From assembly GCA_009746045.1 (NCBI GenBank), contig RPFO01000213.1, forward strand, positions 8,999,781 to 9,048,280: a DNA stretch of 48,500 nucleotides. Direction: 5' to 3'. Made by a program: the position numbers and the translations under genes. This DNA is from Mesostigma viride. Its lineage: Eukaryota; Streptophyta; Mesostigmatophyceae; Mesostigmatales; Mesostigmataceae. Shown here piece by piece: positions 21,206 through 31,732 of this stretch. Below the pieces are notes generated by a model, which was not told where the DNA came from, did no database searches, and saw only the letters and a list, made by a program, of their open reading frames with translations. How positions within the stretch are numbered: the stretch's first letter is position 1; the number at the start of each line of letters is the position of its first letter.

Positions 21206-21229
21206 TTAATGCGCGTGGGCCACGTGGTA

Positions 21230-22060
21230 GGCTAAGCCTTACTAATCTACACTACTGCTATATTCCGGCCAGATTGAGGGTGCCTGCCAAGGCTTGTGGT
21301 CGACGTGGATGACGTCCCCCCGCCAGTATACCGGTTTCCCCCCTGCGCTTTGCCAGAGCTGGAGGTAGGTCGGCCATAGCTCGCGATGCCGTTGTTGCTG
21401 GGCCAGGGTCAGGTCGTTGCATGCATGTCCAGTTTGAAGCGGGTCCTCGAGAGCTTCTTGCGGTTTTTAAGAAACAACAGCTTGTCCGCCATGTACTTTA
21501 GGTGAGGAGCAGTGGAGCCGGGCCAGCCTTACTCCGCGCACGGGGAAGGCGGGCAGCCGACATTCGCAGCTCACCAGTGATGTGCATGGGGGCAAGAATT
21601 AATGTCGCGCTTAAATGCCGTGAGCATGCAGAGTCGTCGAGGTCTCATCTTCAGGCTGGTCGAATCGCTTGACGATGACATTGTGGCTGCCCTTAGTGCC
21701 CAGTGCGGTCGGTCTCCTCGCGGAGGTCGAGGGCTTGTTGCTTAAGCTGTGCCGCGATAGTGGAGGTGGTGGAGGTGCCGGCGTGGTGCTTGAGCAGGTC
21801 CGCCCAGGTCTGGGTGGGAGGGGCATATATCGCCGGTTAAGCCAGCGGGGGCTGGCTTGGCGGCAATGTCCTTCACCGCCTGCATGGGCGGTGATGCCTG
21901 CGGTGTTCTGCATGCACTCGATGGCGATGGCGGTGTCCTTGAGGCGCTGGTCGATGTCGAGGAGCTGGGCCTTGAGGGCGACGGTGGAGGTACGTGGCAG
22001 TGGCAGTGGAGGTGGAGGCGAGGACGGTGGAGGTGGAGGTGACGGTGGTGATCGAAATGT
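21230..22060 (-). pseudogene. LINE ORF1-like fragment, copy 1
   Basis: Minus-strand pieces include LKDTAIAIECMQNT and SHNVIVKRFDQPEDE, the latter resembling the start of the RNA-binding domain of L1-type ORF1 proteins. The Ala-Lys-Pro-Ala / GGCGGCAATGTCC block is shared with copies at about 24,560 and 29,070. Frameshifts break the frame. Confidence 0.6.
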
Positions 22061-22265
22061 GAGCTACCATGGTCCGGATTCTCCCGATTTCTGGCCTGCG
22101 CTGGTTGTCTTGTGAGGGAGCTCAGCAGCCAGCGTGCCTCCCATTGCCGCCACATCTGTGGCAAGGGGGGTCACGTGCTGCGCGAAGGGCACCTGCGGAC
22201 GATGGCCTTTCTGTCGCGACAGTTGGAGGGTTTGGAGGGGGAGCCCATGGATCTCGGCGTCGGAA

Positions 22266-22420
22266 CCGCATGAATCGCCCCCGGCTCCAACGCTTCGCCC
22301 TCTGCTCCTTCCTCGCGTGAATCGCCCCCGGCTCCAACGCTTCGCCCTCTGCTCCTTCCTCGGGTCACCCGAGGAAGGAGCAGAGGGCGAAGCGTTGGAG
22401 CCGGGGGCGATTCATGCGGA
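22266..22420. repeat. 48-bp perfect palindrome plus a direct third copy
   Basis: The arms 22,318-22,365 and 22,367-22,414 are exact complements with a single C between them (22,366). A third copy of the arm, in direct orientation, precedes it at 22,271-22,317 and differs only at its last bases (CGCG for CGGGT). The DNA could extrude a cruciform and its RNA would fold into a 48-bp hairpin. Confidence 0.97.
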
Positions 22421-22979
22421 GAACTTTTGGGAAGTCCTCGGCGGTGTTGAAAGGCTGGCCACCTGGCCAGAGGCCGCGGTCGTGGGACTGGAGATGAGGT
22501 GCGAGCACAGGGCTACAAGCGAGGCGTGCGTGCCGAAAAACACGTCTTCCATGAAGGCTCTGGGGCTTCCGGTTTCCAGAAGCCAGGTGCGTTGATTCAA
22601 AAATTAAATTAAATTATAACATGTCTCCGTTGGGAGATCATGTAGCACTGATCATTCCTTGCTGGATGGATGGAGGTGGGCGAAGCCGCGTAATCGAACG
22701 AACCTAACACTAAGCTATCTAGTCTAGAAAAAATCCTAACTACACCGGCTATACAGCAAACGTTCGCCCTCAGTCCGCTTGGGGGGAGGTGGCTTGACCA
22801 CAGGGGCTGGCGTGTGAGCCTGGACAATCTTCTGCCACCGCTTCTTGTTCTGCATGGCAGTCCAAAGAAGCTAGAGAGAGGGAGTGAGTGCGGTGTTCAA
22901 ACTGAGCTGGGACCACTAGGTCGTTCAGCAACATCTGGACGTATAGTTCATGGCAGGCTTACCTAGCTTCCTGGGAATG

Positions 22980-24260
22980 TCCTTGGGGCCAGGCCAGGTC
23001 AGGATATGCCGCCCTGGTTGGCTAAGCCGCTGGGGGCCGGCCAGACCAAGGGCGGTGTCAACCTGGGCCCTGGCTGGTGCGAGCAAGATGTCCTACAAAT
23101 GCTATCCTACGCTGCCTAATCTCGTCCGAAATACGAGGGGCACTGATACCCTGGTACAAAGACTCTAATGACCTATGCTTTGAAAACCCTACATTCAGGA
23201 CCTGTCGGAGCATCCTGTAAACTGTGCCGTCTAGCTTAGCCGCCAGTGTGTCCGTGAGTGCCAAGCTAGGTCTCGGCGCCATACGTAAGCACCGTGAGGA
23301 CGAGGACCTTGAAGAGCATGCGCTTACAGTGCTCGCCCAGGCCCTTCGAGCGCCAGTAGGTGTTGAGCGAACGGAGCCGGGCCCACTGGCCAGGCCGATG
23401 CAGATGTCCACATCGTCGGCGGTGTCGGGGAGCATGCTCCCTAACAACTTGAAGCGATCACGGAACGGGACCTCCGTCCCGTCGAGCAGGCGCGGCAGCG
23501 GCGGCCGGGCGACTGGAGGCCCGCAATCACCATCGCCTCAGTTTTGATACTAATCTCCAACCCCACCGCCCTCGCCTCCAAGCCCAGACAGTCCAGCCAG
23601 GTCTGAATGTGCTCGGGGCGCGCGATGAGGGTGGTGTCGTCCGCATAAATCAGGTCGGCCAGCTAGGCGGTAGCCAGTGCGGCACACCCACCGTGCTCGC
23701 GCTCGTTAAGAATGTCCAAGCAGGGCCGGCTCGAACCCCTTAAGAGCAGTAAAGCGCGCACGTGCCCGGCGCATCAGTGATCCACGACAATAATGAACAG
23801 ATATGGGGACAGGACACAACCTTGCCACACCCCGTGGTGAAGGGGGGATGGTGGGGTGGTGCCTTCCGCAGTCCGCACCGGTACTGCGTCTGAGCGCTCA
23901 TACTGAGTCGACGAATAGCAGCAATAAACGCTGGTGGTACCCGATTCAGAGCTAGGATGGCCCAAAGAGCCTCCCAGAGGACCGTGTCAAAGGCCTTGAT
24001 ATAGTCGACAAAAATGAAGACCAGCGGCAAACCATCAGGGCAAAGGCGATGCACCTCGGCCTCCATCAACCGGCGGGCGAGAAATATGTACAGCCATGAC
24101 AGTGTTGCGACCACGACGGAAAACCATAGATCTGAGACTCACCCAGGGGCCAGGTGTGGGTCCAGCGCGGCGCGGAGCCTGTGCAGCATCATACGCATGA
24201 AGACCTTCAGCGCGGCGCTCTGGAGGCAGACACCCCGAGCCATGCCATAGCCACTGTTAA
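22980..24260 (-). pseudogene. LINE ORF2 (reverse transcriptase), decayed
   Basis: On the minus strand, 5' to 3': SAALKVFMRMMLHRLRAALD (about 24,225), motif A FVDYIKAFDTVLWEALW (about 24,010), motif C LADLIYADDTTLIARPE (about 23,650), KLLGSMLPDTADDVD (about 23,450) and the C-terminal ISDEIRQRRIAFVGHLART (about 23,080). These follow the order of an L1-like non-LTR retrotransposon ORF2. Several frameshifts and stops break it, and no endonuclease domain is visible. Confidence 0.88.
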
Positions 24261-24404
24261 TTAGCCATGATGATCTTACACCCCATGCCAGACGACCCCT
24301 AGCTCTGATGCATGAAACGTGCCACATGCATGGTCCTCGTGGCGGTGCAGGCGCCCTTGGTGTGCACCTAGAGCAGGTGTATTTTATACATCCTACCCTA
24401 GCCC

Positions 24405-24500
24405 AGAATGTAGCCATATGCCCCTTCTCAGGGATATCAGGGATATGTATGTGCTACTTGTACTCCCAACGGAGTCATGTTCCTAATTAATTAATTATTT
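24405..24500 (+). mobile_element. SINE-like retroposon end, copy 2
   Basis: It shares CATATGCCCC...GTGCTAC with the copy at 190, then hairpin ACTCCCAACGGAGT (24,462-24,475), ATGTTCC and a (TAAT)n tail (24,484-24,499). Confidence 0.7.
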
Positions 24501-24509
24501 AACATGACG

Positions 24510-25058
24510 GCCCAGCTCCGGTCTGGGGGGGGGGCGGCAGCATCGCCGGCTGCCTGGCCAGCCGGGGCTGGCTTGGCGGCAATGTCCTGAAGTCACCATG
24601 TGCACATGCAGGTCTAGGCGCCGTGAGGCCTGCGGCATGTTTTGCAGGCACTGACTCGATGGCGATGGCGTTGTCCTAGTGGAGGCGCTTCAATGTCGAT
24701 GTCACGGAGCTGCCAGGCGGTGATGGCGTCGGTGGTGGATCGAGGTGGGGGCGTTGGAGGTGGATCCGAGGAGTGTGGAGGTGGCGGCGGTGTCCAGAGA
24801 TGGTGGAGCTAGAGGAGGGGGAGCTCGGCAGCCAGCGTGGTACCCAAGTTGATGCCACATCTGCAGCGAGGGGAGTCACTTGCTGGTCGAGGGCCTCCGG
24901 CCTTAAGGATGGAGCGGATGGAGGCCTCAGTCAAGGTGGTGGTGATGGGCGCGCCGGCGGGGGGCCAGAGCTCTTTGATGGAGCGTCCAAGGAGGGAGAA
25001 GAGGACGTATTGCTGCCTGCAGGTTGGCGGGCGGCCCGGGGCGGTGGAGATGTATTCG
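24510..25058 (-). pseudogene. LINE ORF1-like fragment, copy 2
   Basis: The GGCTTGGCGGCAATGTCC block and the following GATGGCGATGGCG stretch match copies 1 and 3. It is proline-, alanine- and glutamate-rich on the minus strand with many frame breaks. It lies between two retroposon tails. Confidence 0.5.
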
Positions 25059-25059
25059 T

Positions 25060-25395
25060 ATTAATTAATTAATTAGGAACATAACTCCGTTGGGAGTATA
25101 TGTAGCATGCGCATAGCCCTTGAGAAGGGGCATATGGCCTATAATACATTCTAAGCTACTTCCTGCAAGGGTCGGGGAATGTAAACGACACTTGCTGTAC
25201 CTGTGCACCCTGCTCTAGCTAGGGGCACCTGCACCCCCCAGAGTCTCGGGCAACACCCAGCTAACTGGGAGCCCGTCATAGGGGGGGAAGATCGGCATAG
25301 CTATACAAGTTGTCTCTTTGATACAAGAGCTACTAGAGCGTGGCATCTCAGCAGAGAGCAGCTCTCTGCATGGGCACAACATATAACTAGATAAA
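25060..25395 (-). mobile_element. SINE-like retroposon, copy 3 (inverted)
   Basis: Tail (25,060-25,075), AGGAACAT and hairpin ACTCCGTTGGGAGT (25,084-25,097) lead into a body of about 300 bp shared with 25,943-26,250 (ACTTCCTGCAAGGG, CAGAGAGCA blocks). Confidence 0.7.
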
Positions 25396-25504
25396 GCTAG
25401 GCATCATCTGGAGTGTGGCACATCGATCATAGGCACACAGGTACATGGCTAAATAAGACTCATCAATCAGCTGGTATAGAGCCTGTAGGAGGCTTACATA
25501 TACA

Positions 25505-25942
25505 TGGCCACGGTCTATCTATTCTACACTACTACTACTGCTGTATTCCCCTAAGCTGGCCGGGGCGTCTGGAGTCGTTTTGGCCGCGGGGGTCGCATGC
25601 CAGGGCTTCAAGTGTGGGCGACGTAGATGGCCGCCCCCTTCCAGTACACCGGCTGCCCCGCCTTGGTCTGCCGGAGCCCGGAGCTGGAGGTAGGTCGGCC
25701 ATATAGCTCCCGTCGTCGTTGTTGCTGCGGGCCAAGGTCAAGTCGTCGTCAAGGGTGAAGTGAGACTTCTCGAGCCCGCTTGCGGCGCCTGAGAAAAGAA
25801 ACCTTGTCCGCCGGGTTCTTAAAGGTGAGGAGGAGCGGGGGCGCCCCTGCCTTACCCCGCGCGCGGGGAAGGCGGTGGGCGACCAGCTCGATCTCACCAT
25901 TAAGGCCCATGCGGCCAAGGATTTCTCTCTCAAACGCACGCG
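25505..25942 (-). pseudogene. LINE ORF1 C-terminal fragment
   Basis: A minus-strand frame reads EILGRMGLNGEIELVAHRLP, then RGKAGAPPLLLTFKNPADKV and SFLRRRKR, then (frameshifted) FTLDDDLTLARSNNDDGSYM. The pattern (basic RRM-like domain, then L-DDDLT) is typical of L1-type ORF1 RNA-binding proteins. A related stretch lies at about 21,260-21,560. Confidence 0.7.
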
Positions 25943-26253
25943 TAATTAATTAATTAATTAATTAGGAACATCACTCCGTTGGGAGTAAATGTAGCACATA
26001 TCCCTGAGAAGGGGCATATGGCTTTTAAGACATCCTAGGCTACTTCATGCAAGGGTGGGAATGTAAGGTACCCTTGCTCTAGGTGCACCAGGGCACCCGC
26101 ACCCTCATGGTCTATCACGCTATGCCCAGCTAAGGGGGAGCATGCCATGTGGGGGAAGATCATCATGGCTATACAAGGGCCGGCGAGGGCATGGCTTCTC
26201 AACAGAGAGCATCTCTCCGCATAGGCATAGCATCCATGGCTTTAGAAATTCTT
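25943..26253 (-). mobile_element. SINE-like retroposon, copy 4 (inverted), truncated
   Basis: The (TTAA)n tail spans 25,943-25,964 and the hairpin ACTCCGTTGGGAGT 25,973-25,986. The body matches copy 3 until it is broken at 26,254 by the TTAA-flanked element 3. Confidence 0.7.
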
Positions 26254-26257
26254 TTAA

Positions 26258-28122
26258 GGGGACGTGGCGCGCCGAATATTTTCCGCGCCAAAAAATTCGC
26301 GGTACCGTCCGTACGGTGTATAATGTGTGCCCGGACCGCTCAACCCTCGCGGAAGTGGCCATGGCGGCATGCCTTTATGCAATATTAATCGATATGGCAC
26401 GTAAACAGCTAGAAAAAATGCTTGAATTTCGCAGAAGATTAGTTGATGACCTCATTGCGTGGCGGAAAGTTTACGGTTTGCAATATCGCTAATTTCTCGA
26501 ACGGCTACGGGCGCGGGGGTCCAGGATATAATTTCTCTTGCGGATCATGAAATTTAATGCAGGTTTACGGCAGCTATTGTGAGGCAACGTAGGCTCTAAA
26601 GAGCGATTATGAAGCTAACTTAATGGTGTTGTCGAGTTTGTGCCGAAGCTTCCCGGTTTCTTTTACATTTCCGGCATTCAAGGTAAGAACCTACGCAGGC
26701 CTGCGCATGTCGCCTTCGACGTATTCACGGAAGGCGCACCTTCCTTGTTCGCCTGATCAATGGATGATGTCTTTTATTGTTCGAGCTTGCGTGCCAGTTT
26801 ATGCATGAAACATTTCCACGCAGGCAGGTGCATTAACGTCGGCCTTTCGCCTTTTTTTCGGGCAGTTTCCCTGCAGGAAGCGCTCCATTTCTTTCGGTTG
26901 CATCGTCAGATTCCTAGCTATTTCGTACAATTTCGTGTAGTTTGTGGCTGGCATGCTAAATGCGCCGAGGTCAAGTTGTTGGTAATGTGTTGACATTTGT
27001 TTTCCATAATCCTTTGGACGTGACCTTGCTCAGACGCTTTGTTATGTGCCGGATCTGACACGCCTGTTTTAGAACGACATCCGGCATGTGCCTAGAGGCT
27101 AACAAGCTGGCATCAGCTTCTTAGCGAATTGCCATGTTGGAAAGGAAGGTGAGAGTGGTTCTTTTGCTGGCCATACTGCATGAGTGGCATTGCATTCGAT
27201 AGGTGTTTCCATTGCTTTCCTTGAGCTATAACCATCAAGACTTCCCTGCTATGTGTGCAGCAAGGCAAGCTGGATAGGATGTGAATGCTTGGCATACAAC
27301 ATGTATGATTTGCTGCCAAGTTTGCAGGCTGCAGTTGCCTCTATTGCTTGGGCAGTCTTTCTAAGGTTTTTACACGTATACTTGCTGAGTTCTTGGCATG
27401 GTGACCTTGGGCTGAGCTTAGTGTATGCTCTCTTGGTGCGTGTATGCCTAGCGATGGTGTTGCTATGCGCACGCTGGCAAGGCTGGCCATGCTGAGGGCA
27501 GGGGAGGGCAGATGAGGTGCCTAGCCTTTTCTTATGTTGTGTGATCGAGTTGGGCATGTTTTTTGGCTTCTTGGATGGAAAACATGATGCCTAGGTGGCC
27601 TTATACACAGAAAAACCTCATTTAGCGTATGTTCAGGTTTTAGCACGCTAAACGCAATAACTTGAGCTAGACTTGTCGGAATGACCTGGGACTTGGACCA
27701 CTGCTGTCCCCCTGTTAGCCGGATTTTCGCTACATTTTGTTGCCTAATCTGAAGTGTTTATGACATGTTTATTCCCAATGTCCGGTAAAAAAAGGGTACT
27801 TTTGCGGGGAAATTAATAACTGTTCAAGGTTTTGTCATTTTCATGATGTAAATAGCTCAGCAAGCTACAAACTCAGGGAACTATAGACGCTACATTTTTT
27901 TTTGCCAACAAATGAGTGCATGGGCTGGGGCATACATAGCCCTAATTAGCGTCTTTTTCTATTTATAGCGCTATATTGGCGTATATGTGGGGGTAGTACC
28001 CCCAACAAGTGCATGGACAACTCACTAGAGATGTTATTTAGTGCCCCCAATCATGGTGCAACTGAAATTCAAGTGATATTAGCATGGGTCAAGTTTTAAG
28101 GTTTTTGGGGTGCCACCTCCCC
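26258..28122. mobile_element. 1,865-bp TTAA-flanked element 3
   Basis: TTAA (26,254-26,257) is followed by GGGGACGTGGCGCGCC. The other end, read inward, is GGGGAGGTGGCACCCC next to TTAA (28,123-28,126): 13 of 16 bases match. No transposase-like frame inside. Termini start GGGG rather than CCC, so piggyBac membership is less certain than for the other two; the target site is the same. Confidence 0.6.
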
Positions 28123-28189
28123 TTAATGCAACATCCATGGGGGTCCCATTATAGGCATGGCTGGGCTAAATTCTGAAGGCACCATCCAT

Positions 28190-28706
28190 GGGGGCCACCT
28201 AGCTCGCACCAACCAGGTAGACACCTCACGTGGCCCCCCCGCAGGACTGCGACCAGCCCAGCCTGGCCGGCACCTCCTGACGTGGGCTGGGCCCAGTGAT
28301 CATTAGACGCCGCAAGGCCCGCACCTTCAAAGAACAGCTAGTAGAGGACATGGGGGGGCTAGGCCTCTCCGTGATTTGGAAGAAGATGATGGACAAGGCC
28401 AAGTGGGCCCAGGTCATAGAGGACAACGAGCCCCCCCCAGTGGGGAAGCGCCCGCGTGTGCAATCTCGTGGGAGGCACGCCAGATAGCCCCCTAGAGCAG
28501 CGTGCGGCTGCCTAGATAGATGTTGTAGTTAGAATGTTGTTAGATAGATGTAGTGTGTAGCCGATGTAGATAGACTAGACCGGTAGGACTGTTTGCACCC
28601 ATCCATCCATCCATCCATCCATCCATCCATCCATCCATCCATCCATCGGGGTTAATGCTCCGTGACTCCCCAACGGTAGCACGAGTCTAATTAATTAATT
28701 AATTAA
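28190..28706 (+). mobile_element. LINE 3' end: ORF2 C-terminus, 3' UTR, stem-loop and tail
   Basis: The plus-strand frame RRRKARTFKEQLVEDMGG runs through WKKMMDKAKWAQVIEDNEPP to a stop at 28,485. A 3' untranslated stretch with (CATC)12 (about 28,598-28,647) follows, then stem-loop CTCCCCAACGGTAG (28,666-28,679) with outer pairing to CACGAG, and a (TAAT)n tail (28,687-28,706). It is the only LINE end here where coding end, UTR and tail run on without interruption. Confidence 0.8.
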
Positions 28707-28719
28707 TGGGGGCCCGGCA

Positions 28720-30056
28720 TTATGGGCGCACATGCGCGTGGGCCACATGCTAGGCTAAGCCTGACTAATCTATGTACTACTGGTATGGATTCCCTAGTCT
28801 GAGGTGGCAGGAGGGGGCTGCCAGGGCTTGTGGTCAACGTGGACTGCACGCGAAAGCTTCTCGGAATTCTCACCTTCCTCCCTGTCGAAGTTCTTGACGA
28901 TGACGTTCAGGCTGCGCTTGGCGAGCTCGGCCTCCTCGCGGAGGTCGAGCTCGCGTCTGCTGCTGGAGCTGTGCTGCGACGGCGGAGGTGGTACGTGGAG
29001 GTGGTGTGCTGCTTAAGCATATGTCCGCCCAGGTCGGGATGGGAGCCAGCATCGCCAGCCAGTCCAGCTGGGGCGGGCTTGGCGGCAATGTCCTTCACCG
29101 CCTGGGCGGGTGAGGGCTGCGGTGTTTTGCAGGACCTCGATGGCGATTGCATGTTGTCCTCAAGGTGCTGCGCGATGTCGCGGAGCTGGGCGGTGATGGA
29201 GGCGGAGGGGGGGGGGGGGGGGAGGCGAGGGGGGTGGCAGTGGCGGTGGGGATGGTGGGCCGGGAGCTCAGCAGCCAGCTTGCGACCCACAGCTGGGCCA
29301 CTTCAGCAGCGAGGGGCTTCACGTGCTGTGAGAGGCAGTGGTGCGGGAGGGTGGACTCGGTCAAGGGGCCCGGGCTGCCAGAGTTCCGCGGAAGCACGCT
29401 GAAGGATGGAAAAGAGGGCGGTAACTGCTGAAGGCGCGGTCGCGACTGCATGAGCCAGACAGGTCAGCTGAGCGGAGCTGAAACTGGCCGTCAGACTGGC
29501 TGCGGAAGCATTTGTGGCGTGGGAGGCGCTGGCACAGGTCGATCAAGAAGCCGGGAGGCATACGACCCATAAAACAGGAGCTCCAGTATCTGGATGTGTG
29601 GCCTCACTGGCCTGTCGAAATAGCCGGGTAGTCTGTTGACATCGAAGGAGGAAAATAACTCGTCAACGTCAAAGTCGTGCTCAGACCAGCTAGGTTCGGT
29701 TGGGCGGCTGCGTTTGGGCTCAGGCAAGGCATGAAGCCCGTGAGGATGCTGGGCGACCACCAGTGCGCGACTACTGTCACCGCTGCCTGCCGGACCTGAG
29801 GGCGAAGCTGCAGCCGGAGCTGCAGACGTATTTTCATTGCCGAGCGCAGCCGCCAGGCTGCGTTGCGTCGAGGAGCGTTTGCTCGTCATATATTGCGTAA
29901 TAGCTTCGGAAAATTATATCAGCATGTGCGTCTTAGAAAGACGAAGCGATTGTGATATTCACAGCTGAATTCGGTGCTCAAACGTGAAAGTTATGAGCTC
30001 CGCCGTCAGCCATGGCTACCTCGTGGCTCGTGGCTATTTATATGTTAATGAGACTT
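28720..30056 (-). pseudogene. LINE 5' region and ORF1, copy 3
   Basis: On the minus strand a 5' leader (30,056-29,890) precedes a 132-codon frame starting MTSKRSSTQRSLAAALGNEN (29,889-29,491) and containing EPSWSEHDFDVDELFSSFDV and YFDRPVRPHIQILELL. After a frameshift come Pro-rich and helical stretches (ITAQLRDIAQHLEDN) and NVIVKNFDREEGEN, the likely RNA-binding domain start. It is truncated before the domain end seen at 25,505. A second copy of the leader and ORF1 start lies at 30,715-31,235. Confidence 0.65.
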
Positions 30057-30057
30057 G

Positions 30058-30450
30058 TAACCAGCGCATGCAGGCCAGAAATCGGGAGAATCCGGACCAT
30101 GGTAGCTCGAGCCTGCCGTTATCTTGTCCGCGTGTTCGAGTCGTTCAGGATGATGAAGATGAATGGTGATGGAAATGCGTAGCTTTGTGCATTGAAATTA
30201 TGGCTGGCTTACGTGTAGAGCGACTAGATGACCTAGACGGTGGGGCCGGAAACAGCATCTTGATCAGGGCGTGTGTTTCGAGCCTAACTGGCCGGGAGTG
30301 TCTAGTGGTGAGCACCATTGCTGCGATCGCTCTCCCACCATTTACGAGGAAATACCCGCAAATGGAAAACCACTGAAAAGGTCTAGCTAGTCAGCCATCA
30401 CGTTAGCCGAGCCATGATTCCAAAGGTCCAAGAACTGCACACGGTGCAAA
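30058..30450 (+). repeat. dispersed repeat family A, copy 2
   Basis: Near-identical to 5301-5690 (shared GACGGTGGGGCCGGAAACAG and others). Its first 208 bp (30,073-30,280) are repeated in inverted orientation at 30,469-30,680, forming a large inverted repeat with a 188-bp spacer. Confidence 0.9.
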
Positions 30451-30468
30451 TGTATTCGTATGGGCACC

Positions 30469-30697
30469 GAAACACACGCCCTGCATGATCAAGCATGCTG
30501 TTTCCGGCCCCACCGTCTAGGTCATCTAGTCGCTCTACACGTAAGCCAGCCATAATTTCAATGCACAAGGATACACATTTCCATCACCATTCATCTTCAT
30601 CATCCTGAACGACTCGAACACGCGGACAAGATAACGGCAGGCTCGAGCTACCATGGTCCGGATTCTCCCGATTTCTGGCCTGCGCTGGTTGTCTCCT
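30469..30697 (-). repeat. dispersed repeat family A, inverted copy 3
   Basis: Reverse complement of 30,061-30,280 with a few substitutions, ending TTTCTGGCCTGCGCTGG TTGTCTCC, the family terminus. Confidence 0.9.
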
Positions 30698-30714
30698 TGG
30701 TATGGGCGCCTCAT

Positions 30715-31235
30715 AAGGAAGGCGCATTGCGGATGCGGCGGCCCTGGTGGAAGAGCTGCTTGCACATCTCAATCAAGCGATCGAGGCTTGCAATGCCCAG
30801 AACACGCAGCTCAGAGCAATTTAGTCGTGGTCGAGCTTGTAAAAAAAGCCGGGCTGGCTGGCGTCAAAGTACATCCTGCTCTTCCCAGCTCGGCTCGGCA
30901 GGAAGACTGCGCTTCAGTTGGGCTCAGGCGACGCGAGCCCGGGGGCCGGGGCGACCACTACGTTGCTTGGCTAGTGGCGCCGCTGCCTTCAGGGCCGGAG
31001 GGCGAAGCTGCAGACGTATTTTCAGGGCTTAGTGTGGCCGCCAGCTAGGCTGCGTTGCGTAGAGGAGCGTTTGCTCGTCACAATATTGCGAGATAGCTTC
31101 GAGAAAATATATGTATCAGCGTGTGCGTCTAGAGAGACGAAGCGATTGTGATATTCACAGCCGAATTTGGTGCCCAAGTGTTGTCATGAGCTCCGCCGGA
31201 CGTCAGCCAAGGCTACCGCGTGGCTCGTAATGTTA
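30715..31235 (-). pseudogene. LINE 5' leader and ORF1 start, copy 4 (decayed)
   Basis: The leader 31,235-31,070 matches 30,056-29,890 (GAAGCGATTGTGATATTCAC block). The ORF1 start that follows keeps AEPSWEEQ but has stops and frame breaks. Confidence 0.65.
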
Positions 31236-31241
31236 ATTTTA

Positions 31242-31326
31242 AGTGAGACAACTAATTGTAACGTGTCCATGCCCTGGTCCTTCCACGACATTGGATCGCC
31301 ATGCGTCCAGGAATAGTTGTCTCACT
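31242..31326. mobile_element. 85-bp MITE with 12-bp inverted repeats AGTGAGACAACT
   Basis: AGTGAGACAACT (31,242-31,253) is the exact complement of 31,315-31,326. Relatives: 36,982-37,048 (inverted), 39,696-39,768 and a fragment at 37,432-37,456. The inner GGATCGCCATGCGTCCAGG is conserved. Confidence 0.8.
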
Positions 31327-31732
31327 GAATAGGAATAAAGGTCGAACCACCCTAGCTGCGCACACTTAACATAAAGAAGTAGGCCACATAACTTGCGATG
31401 GGCGACTGAAGGGCAGGCACACAGACCGAATTGAGTACACATTTTCAATGTTTCTGACAAATTTGGAAAAAGCAAAAAATTGCATTACCTACCTCTCCAA
31501 TCATGAGAATAATAATAAAAAGATAACCAGTCTCATTGACCCGGCATTCACTCCAGTCACAGAAAAGCCAGCTACCGGGAAGGGCAATTGAGCAGTCCAC
31601 TGCACACAGCTGGCCAGGTTATCACCTGCCTCAATGCAGGCTATTCTCCCTTCCCCCCATCCCTACTGGTTCCAAAGGGACTTGTCAGTTATGCTCGCCA
31701 GCACACACGAGCTGGGCATCCTATATGTCCCT
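31327..31732. other. 3' flank of eL37
   Basis: This should contain the eL37 3' untranslated region and poly(A) site on the minus strand. I see no coding sequence or repeat. Confidence 0.5.

Noticed and set aside
22125-22262. Retroviral-type zinc knuckle (CRHICGKGGHVLREG)
   Set aside because: Ligand spacing is Cys-x3-Cys and the last Cys is missing, so it does not fit the CCHC pattern.
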